From Tenacibaculum sp. 190130A14a (GTDB lineage: Bacteria > Bacteroidota > Bacteroidia > Flavobacteriales > Flavobacteriaceae): a stretch of 64,000 nt of DNA. Each line of letters begins with the position of its first letter. Position 1 is the first letter of the stretch. The stretch is taken from the NCBI RefSeq assembly GCF_964048965.1, contig NZ_OZ040189.1, positions 1,426,001 to 1,490,000 of the forward strand, in the 5' to 3' direction. Shown piece after piece: positions 27,694-36,285 of the stretch. The position numbers and the translations under genes are program-made. The notes beneath the pieces are model-generated. The model worked only from the letters and a program-made list of their open reading frames with translations, ran no database searches and was not told the origin of the DNA.

Positions 27694-28554
27694 TCAAATA
27701 TACAGATTTCTAATTAATTCACCTGAATCTTTCTTCTCATCAATAACGTTAAAGTGAACCATTTTATTTTGTATACGTGTAATTAAGTTCTTTGTAACGG
27801 GGTTACCATCTGTCCATTCGGTAATAGAAAGCCATTCTTGTATATCTTCTAATTGCTGCTCATATCGTTGTGCTAGCGTTTGATCTATATTTTCAATTGA
27901 CTTGAAATCTTCTGTACAGTTGTTGATAATATTTAAAACGGTTTTAACCTCTTCTAAGTTATTTTCTAAAACTTCATTTCTAACAGCAACAACAAAACAT
28001 GGCCAAGGAGTAGGGCAGTCACCTAGTCTTCTAAAGGTACCATTATCTACCAATGGTTTTGTTGTAAAATGCTCCCACATAAAATAATCGGCATCTCCAT
28101 TGGTCAAGGCATCAATACCGCCTTGTAAATTACCAACAACTTTAAATTTTAATTTATCAATATCCCAACCATTGTTATGAGCGTTTACAATTGCCATTAA
28201 ATGCGATCCTGATCCGTATCGACTAATAGCAACTGTAGCATGTTCTAAGTCAGCGATTGTTTTGAAAGAAGATTTTGCACCTACATGAATCCCCCAAATT
28301 AAAGGGCTTTGTACAAATGTTTGAGTAATCTTTGAAGGATTTCCGTTAATAATATCCTTAATAATCCCTTCTGTAAGTACAATGGCAATATCAATTTCGC
28401 CTTCACGTAGCGATTTACACATAGCACCCGTTCCACCAGGAAAATCTTTCCAGCGAAGGTTAATGCCTTTTTTTGTGTATTCTTTGTTTTTTAGGGTGAT
28501 GTACCAAGGGTAATTAAAATGCTCTGGTACACCACCTACTTTTAAGTTAACCAT
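27694..28554 (-). CDS. Substrate-binding-like protein (NMT1/THI5 type) without signal peptide
   Basis: The 286-residue product resembles periplasmic substrate-binding proteins of the NMT1/THI5 type: GGVPEHFNYPWYI, FPGGTGAMCKSLREGEIDIAI, VAISRYGSGSHLM and GGIDALTNGDADYFMWE. It lacks an export signal and no ABC transporter genes are near, so it is probably cytosolic and may act as a sensor or enzyme-like binder. It is 3 bases downstream of the nucleoside phosphorylase gene. That may hint at a nucleoside- or thiamine-related ligand, but this is inference only. Confidence 0.78.
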   Translation of the reverse strand: MVNLKVGGVPEHFNYPWYITLKNKEYTKKGINLRWKDFPGGTGAMCKSLREGEIDIAIVLTEGIIKDIINGNPSKITQTFVQSPLIWGIHVGAKSSFKTIADLEHATVAISRYGSGSHLMAIVNAHNNGWDIDKLKFKVVGNLQGGIDALTNGDADYFMWEHFTTKPLVDNGTFRRLGDCPTPWPCFVVAVRNEVLENNLEEVKTVLNIINNCTEDFKSIENIDQTLAQRYEQQLEDIQEWLSITEWTDGNPVTKNLITRIQNKMVHFNVIDEKKDSGELIRNLYI

Positions 28555-28557
28555 AGG

Positions 28558-29427
28558 TTACTCGGTTAATTTGTCTAAAGTATATTTTATTAAGTCAGCA
28601 ACTACTTTTCCAGGATCTTCACTAAAAGTTCCATTGGCTCTATTAGCAATAAGCGCATTCATAGAGGCAGCATCATGTCCTAACAACTTCGATAGTCCAT
28701 AGATAGCCGAAGTTTCCATTTCTAAATTAGTAACTCTAATTCCATTATGATTAAAGCTATCTATCTTTGCATTCAAATCAGCATCTTGCAAAGGTAAACG
28801 TAATACACGTCCTTGAGGTCCATAAAAACCACCTGCAGTAGCAGTCATTCCAAGATGAACTTTGTCAGAGACTAATTTTTCTTCTAAAGATTTTCCATTG
28901 GCAATAACTAATGGATATGATTTTCTTTGGCTCCAATTTGTATGTTCAATAAATGCCTCTTCTATATCTGAATGGGCAATATCCTCAACTTGATATGATT
29001 GTAGCATTCCGTTTAAATCAATAGCGTGTGAACTTAATAGGAAGCTGTTTACTGGAATATCTGCCTGTAAACTACCAGAAGTACCTATACGTGTAATGTT
29101 TAGTTTCGTATGGTTTTCTTTTGGTTGTCTTGTTTCTAAATCAATATTCACCAAAGCATCTAACTCATTTAAAACAATATCAATATTGTCAGGACCAATT
29201 CCTGTTGAAATAACGGTTAAGCGTTTACCGTTGTAGGTACCTGTAGTTGTTTTAAATTCTCTTTTTTGAGTGGTAAACTCAATACTATCAAAATGTTTGG
29301 TAACTTTATCTACTCTATATTGATCTCCTACAAAAATAATATCAGTGGAGATGTGTTCTGGTCTTAAATTCAAATGATAAATACTACCATCTGGATTTAA
29401 GATTAACTCAGAATGTTTTATACTCAT
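28558..29427 (-). CDS. Nucleoside phosphorylase (uridine phosphorylase-like)
   Basis: The 289-residue product belongs to the PNP/UDP phosphorylase family. Seen are FVGDQYRVDKV near the N-terminus, VISTGIGPDNIDIVLNEL (the phosphate/ribose site), RIGTSGSLQADIPV and VTNLEMETSAIYGLSKL, the signature with the conserved Glu-Met-Glu that binds ribose. It would split nucleosides with phosphate for salvage. Uridine-type specificity is a guess. It directly abuts the DUF1835 gene upstream. Confidence 0.87.
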   Translation of the reverse strand: MSIKHSELILNPDGSIYHLNLRPEHISTDIIFVGDQYRVDKVTKHFDSIEFTTQKREFKTTTGTYNGKRLTVISTGIGPDNIDIVLNELDALVNIDLETRQPKENHTKLNITRIGTSGSLQADIPVNSFLLSSHAIDLNGMLQSYQVEDIAHSDIEEAFIEHTNWSQRKSYPLVIANGKSLEEKLVSDKVHLGMTATAGGFYGPQGRVLRLPLQDADLNAKIDSFNHNGIRVTNLEMETSAIYGLSKLLGHDAASMNALIANRANGTFSEDPGKVVADLIKYTLDKLTE

Positions 29428-30372
29428 TTATGTTGTAATTTTTAACAGCTTGTCTGTAGTGTTTACATAAAGGTAGCTGTATTTTTTAGCGCCGCCAAGA
29501 TACGAAAAATCTGAACGTATTTGACCGTAATAATTCAATTGATTATCAAGTACTTTCTTACCAGCTCTACTAAGTTTAACAGGATCAAAGGAAGTAAAAA
29601 GCTTTTTCAAGCGCTCCATTTTTCTTAAATATTGTACATCACCAAAGCCATAAACTTTTTGTGAGGTAAGAAGTTCTCTTACAAACTGTTGTTTGTTTTC
29701 TGGAGTTGTTTCTTTAGCTGTTTGTAAAATAAAATTTTCTAATGAATTTAATCCGTTGTTCACTGAAGGAAAACGTTGTAAATGTGCTTTTAATGCTTGT
29801 TCTAAATATAAAAAAGGAGAAGTTGCATCTTGTTTATATATAGCTTCTAAACGCAAAGGACTATCCGAACAATATAATTGCCATATGTAGTCTGCGTATT
29901 CAATATCGTCACGACTAAGTTCAACGCGATTCTCAAAATGGTTTTTTAATTGTTCTGTAGATAATTCATTTAGAGTAAATAGTTTTTCAGAATTATCTAT
30001 TTGACCACTGCAAACTAATGATATTTTCCTATTGTTTCTATAGCGTTTTAACCAACTAATTACTGCCAACATATTTACCTGACAAAATAAGTCATATTCA
30101 AACCAAAGAACGATTTCATCTTGTTTTTTCTGATTACAAAGATTTCTGTATTCTTTTAATGTAATGTCAATAAAGTTCTGTTTGGAAACTTGGTAGGATT
30201 GTTTAAAGAAGTCAAACCTATTTTTCCAGAAGCCTTCGCTACCAACATCAATGGTTGTTTTTCCTTCACAAAGCATTTCTCTCCAAGTAATTATATTACC
30301 TTGAAATTTTAAATCTTTTAAACGGTTTGTGGTTGAATCTCCATTTGTTATGTGTAATACAGAAGAAGCCAT
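29428..30372 (-). CDS. DUF1835 domain-containing protein
   Basis: The 314-residue product has the DUF1835 opening SVLHITNGDSTTNRLKD and the motif ITWREMLCEGKT. An aspartate-rich central part follows (EIVLWFEYDLFCQ). DUF1835 proteins are common in Bacteroidota and Bacilli, and their function is unknown. It is the first gene of a group with the phosphorylase and the substrate-binding-like protein, with no base between its stop and the next start. Confidence 0.85.
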   Translation of the reverse strand: MASSVLHITNGDSTTNRLKDLKFQGNIITWREMLCEGKTTIDVGSEGFWKNRFDFFKQSYQVSKQNFIDITLKEYRNLCNQKKQDEIVLWFEYDLFCQVNMLAVISWLKRYRNNRKISLVCSGQIDNSEKLFTLNELSTEQLKNHFENRVELSRDDIEYADYIWQLYCSDSPLRLEAIYKQDATSPFLYLEQALKAHLQRFPSVNNGLNSLENFILQTAKETTPENKQQFVRELLTSQKVYGFGDVQYLRKMERLKKLFTSFDPVKLSRAGKKVLDNQLNYYGQIRSDFSYLGGAKKYSYLYVNTTDKLLKITT

Positions 30373-30468
30373 AGTTTAGGGAATTTAATAGTTTAGTATA
30401 ATAAACGGATGTTTTTCTACGTTATTATTAGTTAGTAGAATTTTAACACTTTGATAATCAAATAAAAG

Positions 30469-30497
30469 AAAAATGCTGGATAAAACCCAGCATTTTT
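30469..30497 (-). terminator. Intrinsic terminator of the oxygenase/SUI1 unit
   Basis: A 9-bp or longer stem (AAATGCTGG / CCAGCATTT) with a 7-base loop lies just past the stop at 30498. A- and T-runs flank it, so it could act on both strands. Confidence 0.85.
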
Positions 30498-30821
30498 TTA
30501 ACCTCCAACGCGTTTTACATTGAAGCCTTTATTTTTTAGGATCTCCATGATTTGATCACGGTAATCTCCTTGAATAATAATGGTATCATCTTTAAAACTT
30601 CCACCAACACTTAATTGTGATTTAATTTGTTTAGCTAAAAGTTTAAAGTCTTTTGTTGCACCGTTATAACCATCAATAATAGTGGTAGGCTTTCCCTTAC
30701 GCTTTTCGTATTTACAAAGTAAAGGTTCTTCCTGCAACCAGATGTCTGAGGTTTTCTCAGCTGGTTTCTCTTCAAATTGATGCTCAGGGAATAGGTTTTT
30801 TAACTGGTCTTGTAAGTCCAT
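30498..30821 (-). CDS. SUI1/eIF1-like translation factor (YciH family)
   Basis: The 107-residue product has the SUI1 fold: RKGKPTTIIDGYNG followed by LAKQIKSQLSVGGSFKDDTIIIQGDYRDQI. It is related to eIF1 and to YciH, which can influence fidelity of translation initiation. Length matches bacterial members. It is two bases from the oxygenase gene upstream and shares its transcript. The link between the two is unexplained. Confidence 0.9.
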   Translation of the reverse strand: MDLQDQLKNLFPEHQFEEKPAEKTSDIWLQEEPLLCKYEKRKGKPTTIIDGYNGATKDFKLLAKQIKSQLSVGGSFKDDTIIIQGDYRDQIMEILKNKGFNVKRVGG

Positions 30822-30823
30822 TA

Positions 30824-31771
30824 TTATTTAATTAAACCTAATTCACGTAAACGTTCATTTAAAAACTCACCTGCTGTAATATCTTCAAATTGTTTAGGGT
30901 TATTGTCGTCAATACAATTTTCTAAAACATCTAATTTCATTTCAGAAATTGGGTGCATGAAGAAAGGAATTGAATAACGAGAAGTTCCCCATAATTCTTT
31001 TGGTGGATTTACTACTCGGTGTATCGTAGATTTTAACTTATTATTACTGTGGCGTGAAAGCATATCACCAACATTAATCATTAACTCATCTGGTTGTGCA
31101 ATTGCATCATGCCAAACACCATCATGATCTTGTACTTGTAATCCTTTACCATGTGCTCCCATTAATAAAGTGATTAAGTTGATATCACCATGTGCAGCTG
31201 CTCTTACAGCTCCTTTAGGCTCTTCTTGAATAGGAGGGTAGTGAATTGGACGTAAGATACTATTTCCGTTTTTGATATATTGATCAAAGTAAGTTTCTTC
31301 TAAACCTAAATGTAAGGCTAAAGCACGTAAAACATACTGTGCTGTTTTCTCTAGCATTTGGTATGTTTTTTTACCAACTTCATTAAATTTTGGTAACTCT
31401 TCAACTTCTACATTAGCAGGATATTCTGCCTCTAATTTAGGGTTGTTTTCTACGTATTGCCCAAAGTGCCAAAACTCTTTTAAATCTCCTTCTTTCTTTC
31501 CTTTTGCACTTTCCTTACCAAAAGAAACATAACCTCTTTGTCCTCCAATTCCTGGAATCTCATACTTCTGCTTTACGTCTACTGGTAATTCGAAAAAGTT
31601 TTTTATTTCAGCATATAAATCATCAACTAACTGATCATCTAAGAAATGTCCTTTTAAAGCAACGAAACCGATAGTTTCATATGCTTGTCCTATTTCATTT
31701 ATGAATTTTTGCTTTCTGTTTTCATCACCAGATAAAAAGTCAGCTAAATTTACACTTGGTACTTTACTCAT
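30824..31771 (-). CDS. Isopenicillin N synthase-family 2-oxoglutarate/Fe(II) oxygenase
   Basis: The 315-residue product has the double-stranded beta-helix iron site: His194 and Asp196 (AAHGDINLITLL), His251 (STIHRV) and the R-x-S motif Arg265-Tyr-Ser267 for the co-substrate. An N-terminal DIOX_N domain (2-115) is present. Such enzymes hydroxylate or desaturate small molecules with oxygen and 2-oxoglutarate. The substrate is not known. The set of residues is complete, so an active enzyme is expected. Confidence 0.9.
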   Translation of the reverse strand: MSKVPSVNLADFLSGDENRKQKFINEIGQAYETIGFVALKGHFLDDQLVDDLYAEIKNFFELPVDVKQKYEIPGIGGQRGYVSFGKESAKGKKEGDLKEFWHFGQYVENNPKLEAEYPANVEVEELPKFNEVGKKTYQMLEKTAQYVLRALALHLGLEETYFDQYIKNGNSILRPIHYPPIQEEPKGAVRAAAHGDINLITLLMGAHGKGLQVQDHDGVWHDAIAQPDELMINVGDMLSRHSNNKLKSTIHRVVNPPKELWGTSRYSIPFFMHPISEMKLDVLENCIDDNNPKQFEDITAGEFLNERLRELGLIK

Positions 31772-31831
31772 TGTTAATAACTTTTTTTAAATCGACTGTA
31801 AAGGTATTAAAAACAAGGGTGATAAAGAAAA

Positions 31832-32533
31832 TTACTTATTAACAATTGGGATTAAATACGAAATAGTGTAATTAAACCCAAAGCCGGTAGCGCTTTCAAA
31901 AACTCTGTTAAACCCTGGTGCGTATAAGGTTTTAAAGTTTTCTTGATCGTCAATACTTAAGCCTACTTTGTAAGAGAAGCTAAATCCAAGAAATAAATTT
32001 TTAAAGGTTTCTGCTTTTATACCTAGTTGAAATTCAGCCCAGTGAGCCATTAACCCAGTATCTGTATCTGGAGTTATTACAGTTGCCGAAGGGAAGTAAG
32101 TATTATTTACGTTAGGAGTATAGTTGTTTAATGTTTGGTCAAACAAAGCAAACCCATAACGCATACCAACATAAATTTCATTATTCATATCAAGCCAATT
32201 TTCATAGGCATTATAATTGACTCCTAATCGAATATAGCTTCCTTTTGATGTAGATTGCGAAAAATCTTCAAAAGTAATTTCTTCTTCATATCCTAATTCT
32301 GTAGCGATGTACCAACTATCTGAAATACGATAATCTCCAACGATTTCTAATCCACTATAGCTTTTGTCAAATATAGAGAGGGCAGGTTTACTAATATCTA
32401 AACCTAAACGTAATCCATATGCTGTTTTGTAAGTGGTGGTGTCTTTTTGAGTAGTACTTGAATTGGTCAATTTCTGAGCAAAACCAGTAGTAAAAGCTAA
32501 TAAAAATATGATATTAGTGATATACTTTAACAT
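31832..32533 (-). CDS. Outer-membrane beta-barrel protein, DUF6048
   Basis: The 233-residue product has a signal peptide cut near TGFAQ and alternating hydrophobic strands with aromatic girdle residues, ending in a terminal strand FGFNYTISYLIPIVNK. This matches the flavobacterial DUF6048 barrels. The reading frame opens earlier, at 32584, but the start at 32533 begins the signal peptide. It overlaps the DUF6452 lipoprotein gene by 20 bases; the two families are regularly adjacent. Function unknown. Confidence 0.85.
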   Translation of the reverse strand: MLKYITNIIFLLAFTTGFAQKLTNSSTTQKDTTTYKTAYGLRLGLDISKPALSIFDKSYSGLEIVGDYRISDSWYIATELGYEEEITFEDFSQSTSKGSYIRLGVNYNAYENWLDMNNEIYVGMRYGFALFDQTLNNYTPNVNNTYFPSATVITPDTDTGLMAHWAEFQLGIKAETFKNLFLGFSFSYKVGLSIDDQENFKTLYAPGFNRVFESATGFGFNYTISYLIPIVNK

Positions 32534-32996
32534 GAGCTGTATTTTCGTTATCAATGGTTGTAATCGTTGTTGTAGATAGATCATCTATCCAATCGCCAGT
32601 TTGACTTAGGGTAACATTATTAAAGATAATTCTAAAACCGCAAGAGCGAGAAACAAATTCTTCTTCAGTAGCGTACTGAATGGTAATGGTAGATACTTGA
32701 TTATTGGCTAAAGTACCATCTACATTATTTACTTTTAAGGTATATATAGTTTCGGTTTCCAAAGAATTTAAAGGAATAGCAATGCTATCGGTAGTTTGAT
32801 TGGTAAAAAGACTATCTGTCTTTCCTTGTGCTATTACCGATAAACGCTCAACATTTTTCAAATCAGTATTGGCATCTTTGTCATAAAACCTGAGTACTAA
32901 TCTTGGAGTAGTTCTAGAGTCTGTACAAAAATCATCTTTTTCACAAGCCCCAATTAATAAGGTGAAGATGATAATTAAAAAACTATATTTTTTCAT
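32514..32996 (-). CDS. DUF6452 family lipoprotein
   Basis: The 160-residue lipoprotein has lipobox LIGAC, then CEKDDFCTDSRTTPRLVLRF, the characteristic DUF6452 start with two more cysteines. A later cysteine (SRSCGF) may form a disulfide. The start at 32996 is taken because it begins the signal. An earlier in-frame ATG at 33083 would add 29 residues before it. It probably works with the DUF6048 barrel at the outer membrane, judging by the overlap. Confidence 0.85.
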   Translation of the reverse strand: MKKYSFLIIIFTLLIGACEKDDFCTDSRTTPRLVLRFYDKDANTDLKNVERLSVIAQGKTDSLFTNQTTDSIAIPLNSLETETIYTLKVNNVDGTLANNQVSTITIQYATEEEFVSRSCGFRIIFNNVTLSQTGDWIDDLSTTTITTIDNENTAHVKVYH

Positions 32997-33071
32997 TGAA
33001 GTATTATTCATTACGTTAAGCCAAAAGTAAGAATAATTATAATGAGAAATTAAGTGTTCGTCTATAAATAA

Positions 33072-33095
33072 AAAACCAGTCAATTGACTGGTTTT
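33072..33095 (-). terminator. Intrinsic terminator of the RNA methyltransferase gene
   Basis: A perfect 10-bp stem (AAAACCAGTC / GACTGGTTTT) with loop AATT lies 4 bases past the stop of the methyltransferase gene. T-runs occur on both strands. Confidence 0.88.
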
Positions 33096-33098
33096 AGA

Positions 33099-34550
33099 TT
33101 ATTTTTCAAATAGAACAACGGTTTCGATATGAGATGTATGCGGAAACTGGTCTACTAAACTAATTTTTTTAATATTGTATCCAGCTTCTCTCAACTGTTC
33201 GGTATCTCTTGCTTGTGTTGCAGGGTTACAAGAAACATAAACCATTCTGTCTGCATTTAATTGAATGATTTTCTTCAATGTTTTAGGGGCAATTCCAGCA
33301 CGAGCTGGATCTAAAATAATGGTTCTTATTTTGTTTTTATACTGAGGATGTTCGAGTAAGAATTTACCAACATCAGCTGCGTAAAACTCTAAACCTTCAA
33401 TATTATTTCTTTTTGCATTTTCTTTTGCATCTTCAATTGCAGAGGCTACAATATCTACACCAACAATTTTTGTCTTATAGGCTTTTGAAGCAATAATTTG
33501 CCCAATTGTTCCTGTTCCACAGAATAAGTCCATTACTACGGTATTATCTACGGCATCTTTATTCTCTAGCGCATAATCGACAACTTTGGTATATAATTTT
33601 TCGGCAGATTTAGGGTTTGTCTGAAAGAAGCTTTTCATGCTAATTTCAAAATTTAAACCTAACAATTCTTCCACGATTTTATCTTTTCCGTATACCAAAT
33701 TGATGCTCCCAGAAGTAGCAATAGTTCTATCTCCTGTTTCATCGTTAATGGTATGTAATAATCCAGCAACACGCTCTCCAAATAGCTCTACTAAATAACT
33801 AGCAAACTTGTTTAAATCGAATTTAGGTAAATCATGTGAAGTAGTTACTAAATTGAACAATAGTTTATCCGTTTTGTACGATTTTCTTACAACAAAATAT
33901 CTAAAGAAACCTTCTTTTCTAGGGCCATGCCAAGGAGCTAAACCAGTTGCTTGGCAATAGTTTCTAATATTCTTTAAAGTATCTTCTACTTGCTTGTCAA
34001 ATAACCCTGAGTCTTTATCAAGATTATCTCCCATCCACCAAACACCTCTACGTTTAAAACCTAAAGTAAATTCATCGATGTCAGTTTTATTTACACGATC
34101 GTATCCAATAGCAGAAAATCCATATTCCATTTTGTTTCTATAATGAAATACATTTGGAGAGCTAACAAACTCATCAAATAAATCTTCTATATTTTCAACT
34201 TTACCAATACGTTTAAATAAAGATAATGTACTTTCCTTTTTATATTGATGTTGTAAATCAATAGGTAATTGAATATACGGCGCTCCTGGAATATCTTGGT
34301 ATGGTACTTCAACTTCATCCTCTGAATGTTTTAAAACTTCAATTAATTTACATTCAGCATATTTCTTTTTTGATTTGTCAACACGAGCTTTAACTAATTG
34401 CCCAGGAAGAGTATTAGGAACAAATACCACAAAAACCCCTTCCTCAGAACGAATACGACCAATTCCCTTTCCGCCAAAGGCGTAATCTTCAATTAAAATT
34501 TCTATAACCTGATTTCTTTTTACAAACTTGTTTCGTTCTCTACGTGGCAT
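33099..34550 (-). CDS. RlmD/TrmA-family RNA uracil-5-methyltransferase lacking the Fe-S cysteines
   Basis: The 483-residue product has an N-terminal TRAM domain (about 10-70) and the RumA/TrmA methyltransferase core: SFFQTNPKSAEKL, the SAM motif DLFCGTGTIGQ, ILDPARAGI and the catalytic cysteine in VYVSCNPATQARD. It should methylate carbon 5 of a uridine in 23S rRNA or another RNA. The usual Cys cluster after the TRAM domain (CGGC plus others) is absent here; the stretch reads PGAPYIQLPIDLQHQYK. The target site is therefore uncertain. Confidence 0.88.
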   Translation of the reverse strand: MPRRERNKFVKRNQVIEILIEDYAFGGKGIGRIRSEEGVFVVFVPNTLPGQLVKARVDKSKKKYAECKLIEVLKHSEDEVEVPYQDIPGAPYIQLPIDLQHQYKKESTLSLFKRIGKVENIEDLFDEFVSSPNVFHYRNKMEYGFSAIGYDRVNKTDIDEFTLGFKRRGVWWMGDNLDKDSGLFDKQVEDTLKNIRNYCQATGLAPWHGPRKEGFFRYFVVRKSYKTDKLLFNLVTTSHDLPKFDLNKFASYLVELFGERVAGLLHTINDETGDRTIATSGSINLVYGKDKIVEELLGLNFEISMKSFFQTNPKSAEKLYTKVVDYALENKDAVDNTVVMDLFCGTGTIGQIIASKAYKTKIVGVDIVASAIEDAKENAKRNNIEGLEFYAADVGKFLLEHPQYKNKIRTIILDPARAGIAPKTLKKIIQLNADRMVYVSCNPATQARDTEQLREAGYNIKKISLVDQFPHTSHIETVVLFEK

Positions 34551-34686
34551 TATGATTATAATTTATGGATTGCAAAATTAGGAAAAAGATATGTTTTGAA
34601 ATATGCCTAAGACGCACTTAAATTTTTATTTTTAAAAGAAAATTGAACCTTTTAATTTTTTCTACGTCCATTAGGTGTATTTGAAG

Positions 34687-35229
34687 ATGAAAAAAACAAA
34701 ACCCATATCTGATAAAGAATTAGTGTTAGCCTATCAATCAGGAGATAAAATTGCTCTTAATTACTTGGTAAAGAAATGGCATTTATATTTCTGTAAGCTT
34801 TCTTTTTATAAAGTGAAAGATGCCGATTTGGCAAAAGATATTGTACAAGAAAGTTGGAGGGTTATATTTAATAAGTTGTATGATTTACAAGAGCCGGAAA
34901 AATTCAAGTCGTGGGCTATTAGTATTGTGCAACGAAAAACAATTGATTGGTTACGTGCCAATCAAAGAAATGAGCACAAACTTCAAAAATATAGTAATGA
35001 GATAAGAGAAGAATCTATAGAAGAAAGTGATGAGGATGAGTTGCTCAAAAGAAAGTTGCTTCAAGCGATTCAAAAATTGTCGAAAGAGCAACAAATGGTA
35101 ATTCGATTGTTTTATACGCAATCCTATTCTCTAAAAGAAATAAGTACACTTTTAAATATATCTGTAGGAACAGCTAAATCAAGGTTGTTTCATGCAAGAG
35201 AAAAATTAAAAACAATTATAAAACATTAA
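34687..35229 (+). CDS. RNA polymerase sigma-70 family (ECF) factor
   Basis: The 180-residue product has region 2 (DLAKDIVQESWRVIFNKLYDL and FKSWAISIVQRKTIDWLR) and region 4 (LSKEQQMVIRLFYTQSYSLKEISTLLNISVGTAKSRLFHAREKL). The gene could open at a GTG at 34675. The ATG at 34687 is preferred because it gives the normal N-terminus of the family. The next gene, 4 bases on, encodes a small membrane protein that may restrain it. Target genes are not known. Confidence 0.92.
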   Translation: MKKTKPISDKELVLAYQSGDKIALNYLVKKWHLYFCKLSFYKVKDADLAKDIVQESWRVIFNKLYDLQEPEKFKSWAISIVQRKTIDWLRANQRNEHKLQKYSNEIREESIEESDEDELLKRKLLQAIQKLSKEQQMVIRLFYTQSYSLKEISTLLNISVGTAKSRLFHAREKLKTIIKH

Positions 35230-35233
35230 TAGT

Positions 35234-35620
35234 ATGAGTAATATAGAAGATATAGATAAGTTAATTAAGGAAACGTTATCGGAAGAAGAAGCAAAGTTTT
35301 ACGATGATTTAGAAGAACAAAATGTATTGCAAATGATTTACGGATTGTTTGAAGGAAAGAACAAATGGATTATGTACATGATGAATTTTATGACCTTGGT
35401 ATTCTTTGGGCTTTTTATTTATTGTATGATTGAGTTTTTTAAAGCAGATGAGGTGAAAGAGTTGTTAAAGTGGGGTGGAGGAACAATTATTTTTCTAATT
35501 GGCGTAAGTATGTTGAAGGTTTTTGCTTGGATGCAAATGGATAAGAAGGCATTACTAAGAGAATTAAAACGACTAGAGATTCAAATATCATCTTTATCAA
35601 GTAAAATAGATGGACATTAA
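35234..35620 (+). CDS. DUF6768 family membrane protein, possible anti-sigma partner
   Basis: The 128-residue product has a charged N-terminal part (IDKLIKETLSEEEAKFYDDL), two membrane helices (about 47-67 and 79-98) and a C-terminal coiled-coil helix. Family DUF6768 members are usually found next to ECF sigma genes. An anti-sigma or sensing role is inferred from position; no anti-sigma motif is seen. It overlaps the next gene by 11 bases. Confidence 0.8.
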   Translation: MSNIEDIDKLIKETLSEEEAKFYDDLEEQNVLQMIYGLFEGKNKWIMYMMNFMTLVFFGLFIYCMIEFFKADEVKELLKWGGGTIIFLIGVSMLKVFAWMQMDKKALLRELKRLEIQISSLSSKIDGH

Positions 35621-36098
35621 GAAGAATTGGAAAATAATAAGAAGACATGTAACAGCTAGTTTTAAAACGAGTTTGCATGTTTCAATTGCAACAGTTAGTA
35701 AAGACAACACTCCTTTAGTAACATCAATAGGAACCTTGTTTTTAAATAAAGATCAAACGGGGTTTTATTTTGAAAAATTCTCTTCAAAACTGACATCCAA
35801 TGTAGAGGTGAATAATCAAGTTTGTGTATTGGCAGTAAATAGTAGTCGATGGTTTTGGATTAAGTCTTTGTATAAAAACAAGTTTGAAAAACACCCGGCA
35901 TTGAAGTTATATGGTGAACTAGGATTACAAAGAAAAGCTTCTGATCAAGAACTTAGTCGATTGGAAAGAAGAATGAAACTGTTAAAAGGACTTAAAGGAC
36001 ATACGTATTTATGGGGAAAAGGTATGGATACCGTGAGGGAAATTCGTTTTAACAAGGTAGAAAAAATGAAATTGGGGATTATGACAGCAGAATTGTGA
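35610..36098 (+). CDS. FMN-binding split-barrel (pyridoxamine 5'-phosphate oxidase-like) protein
   Basis: The 162-residue product has the split-barrel pattern: SLHVSIATVSKDNTPLVTSIG and GFYFEKFSSKLTSNVEVNNQVCVLAVN. A KGMDTVREIRFNKVEKM strand follows. The fold usually binds FMN or related cofactors. The substrate is unknown. It overlaps the DUF6768 gene by 11 bases and so belongs to the sigma-factor unit. Confidence 0.8.
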   Translation: MDIKKNWKIIRRHVTASFKTSLHVSIATVSKDNTPLVTSIGTLFLNKDQTGFYFEKFSSKLTSNVEVNNQVCVLAVNSSRWFWIKSLYKNKFEKHPALKLYGELGLQRKASDQELSRLERRMKLLKGLKGHTYLWGKGMDTVREIRFNKVEKMKLGIMTAEL

Positions 36099-36285
36099 TT
36101 TTTTGGTTAAATTTTAGTCATAAGTTTTAACAACCAATGAATATTTAGTAATTTGCAGCTTTCTAGGGATGATTTCTTTCCCACGCTGCTTTTTTGAGCA
36201 TTTGTTACTACTGCAATTAAACAAAACTCGAAAAAATAAAGGTAGATAAGGAATGGTTATTTTATTCACTTAAACATTATTTAAA

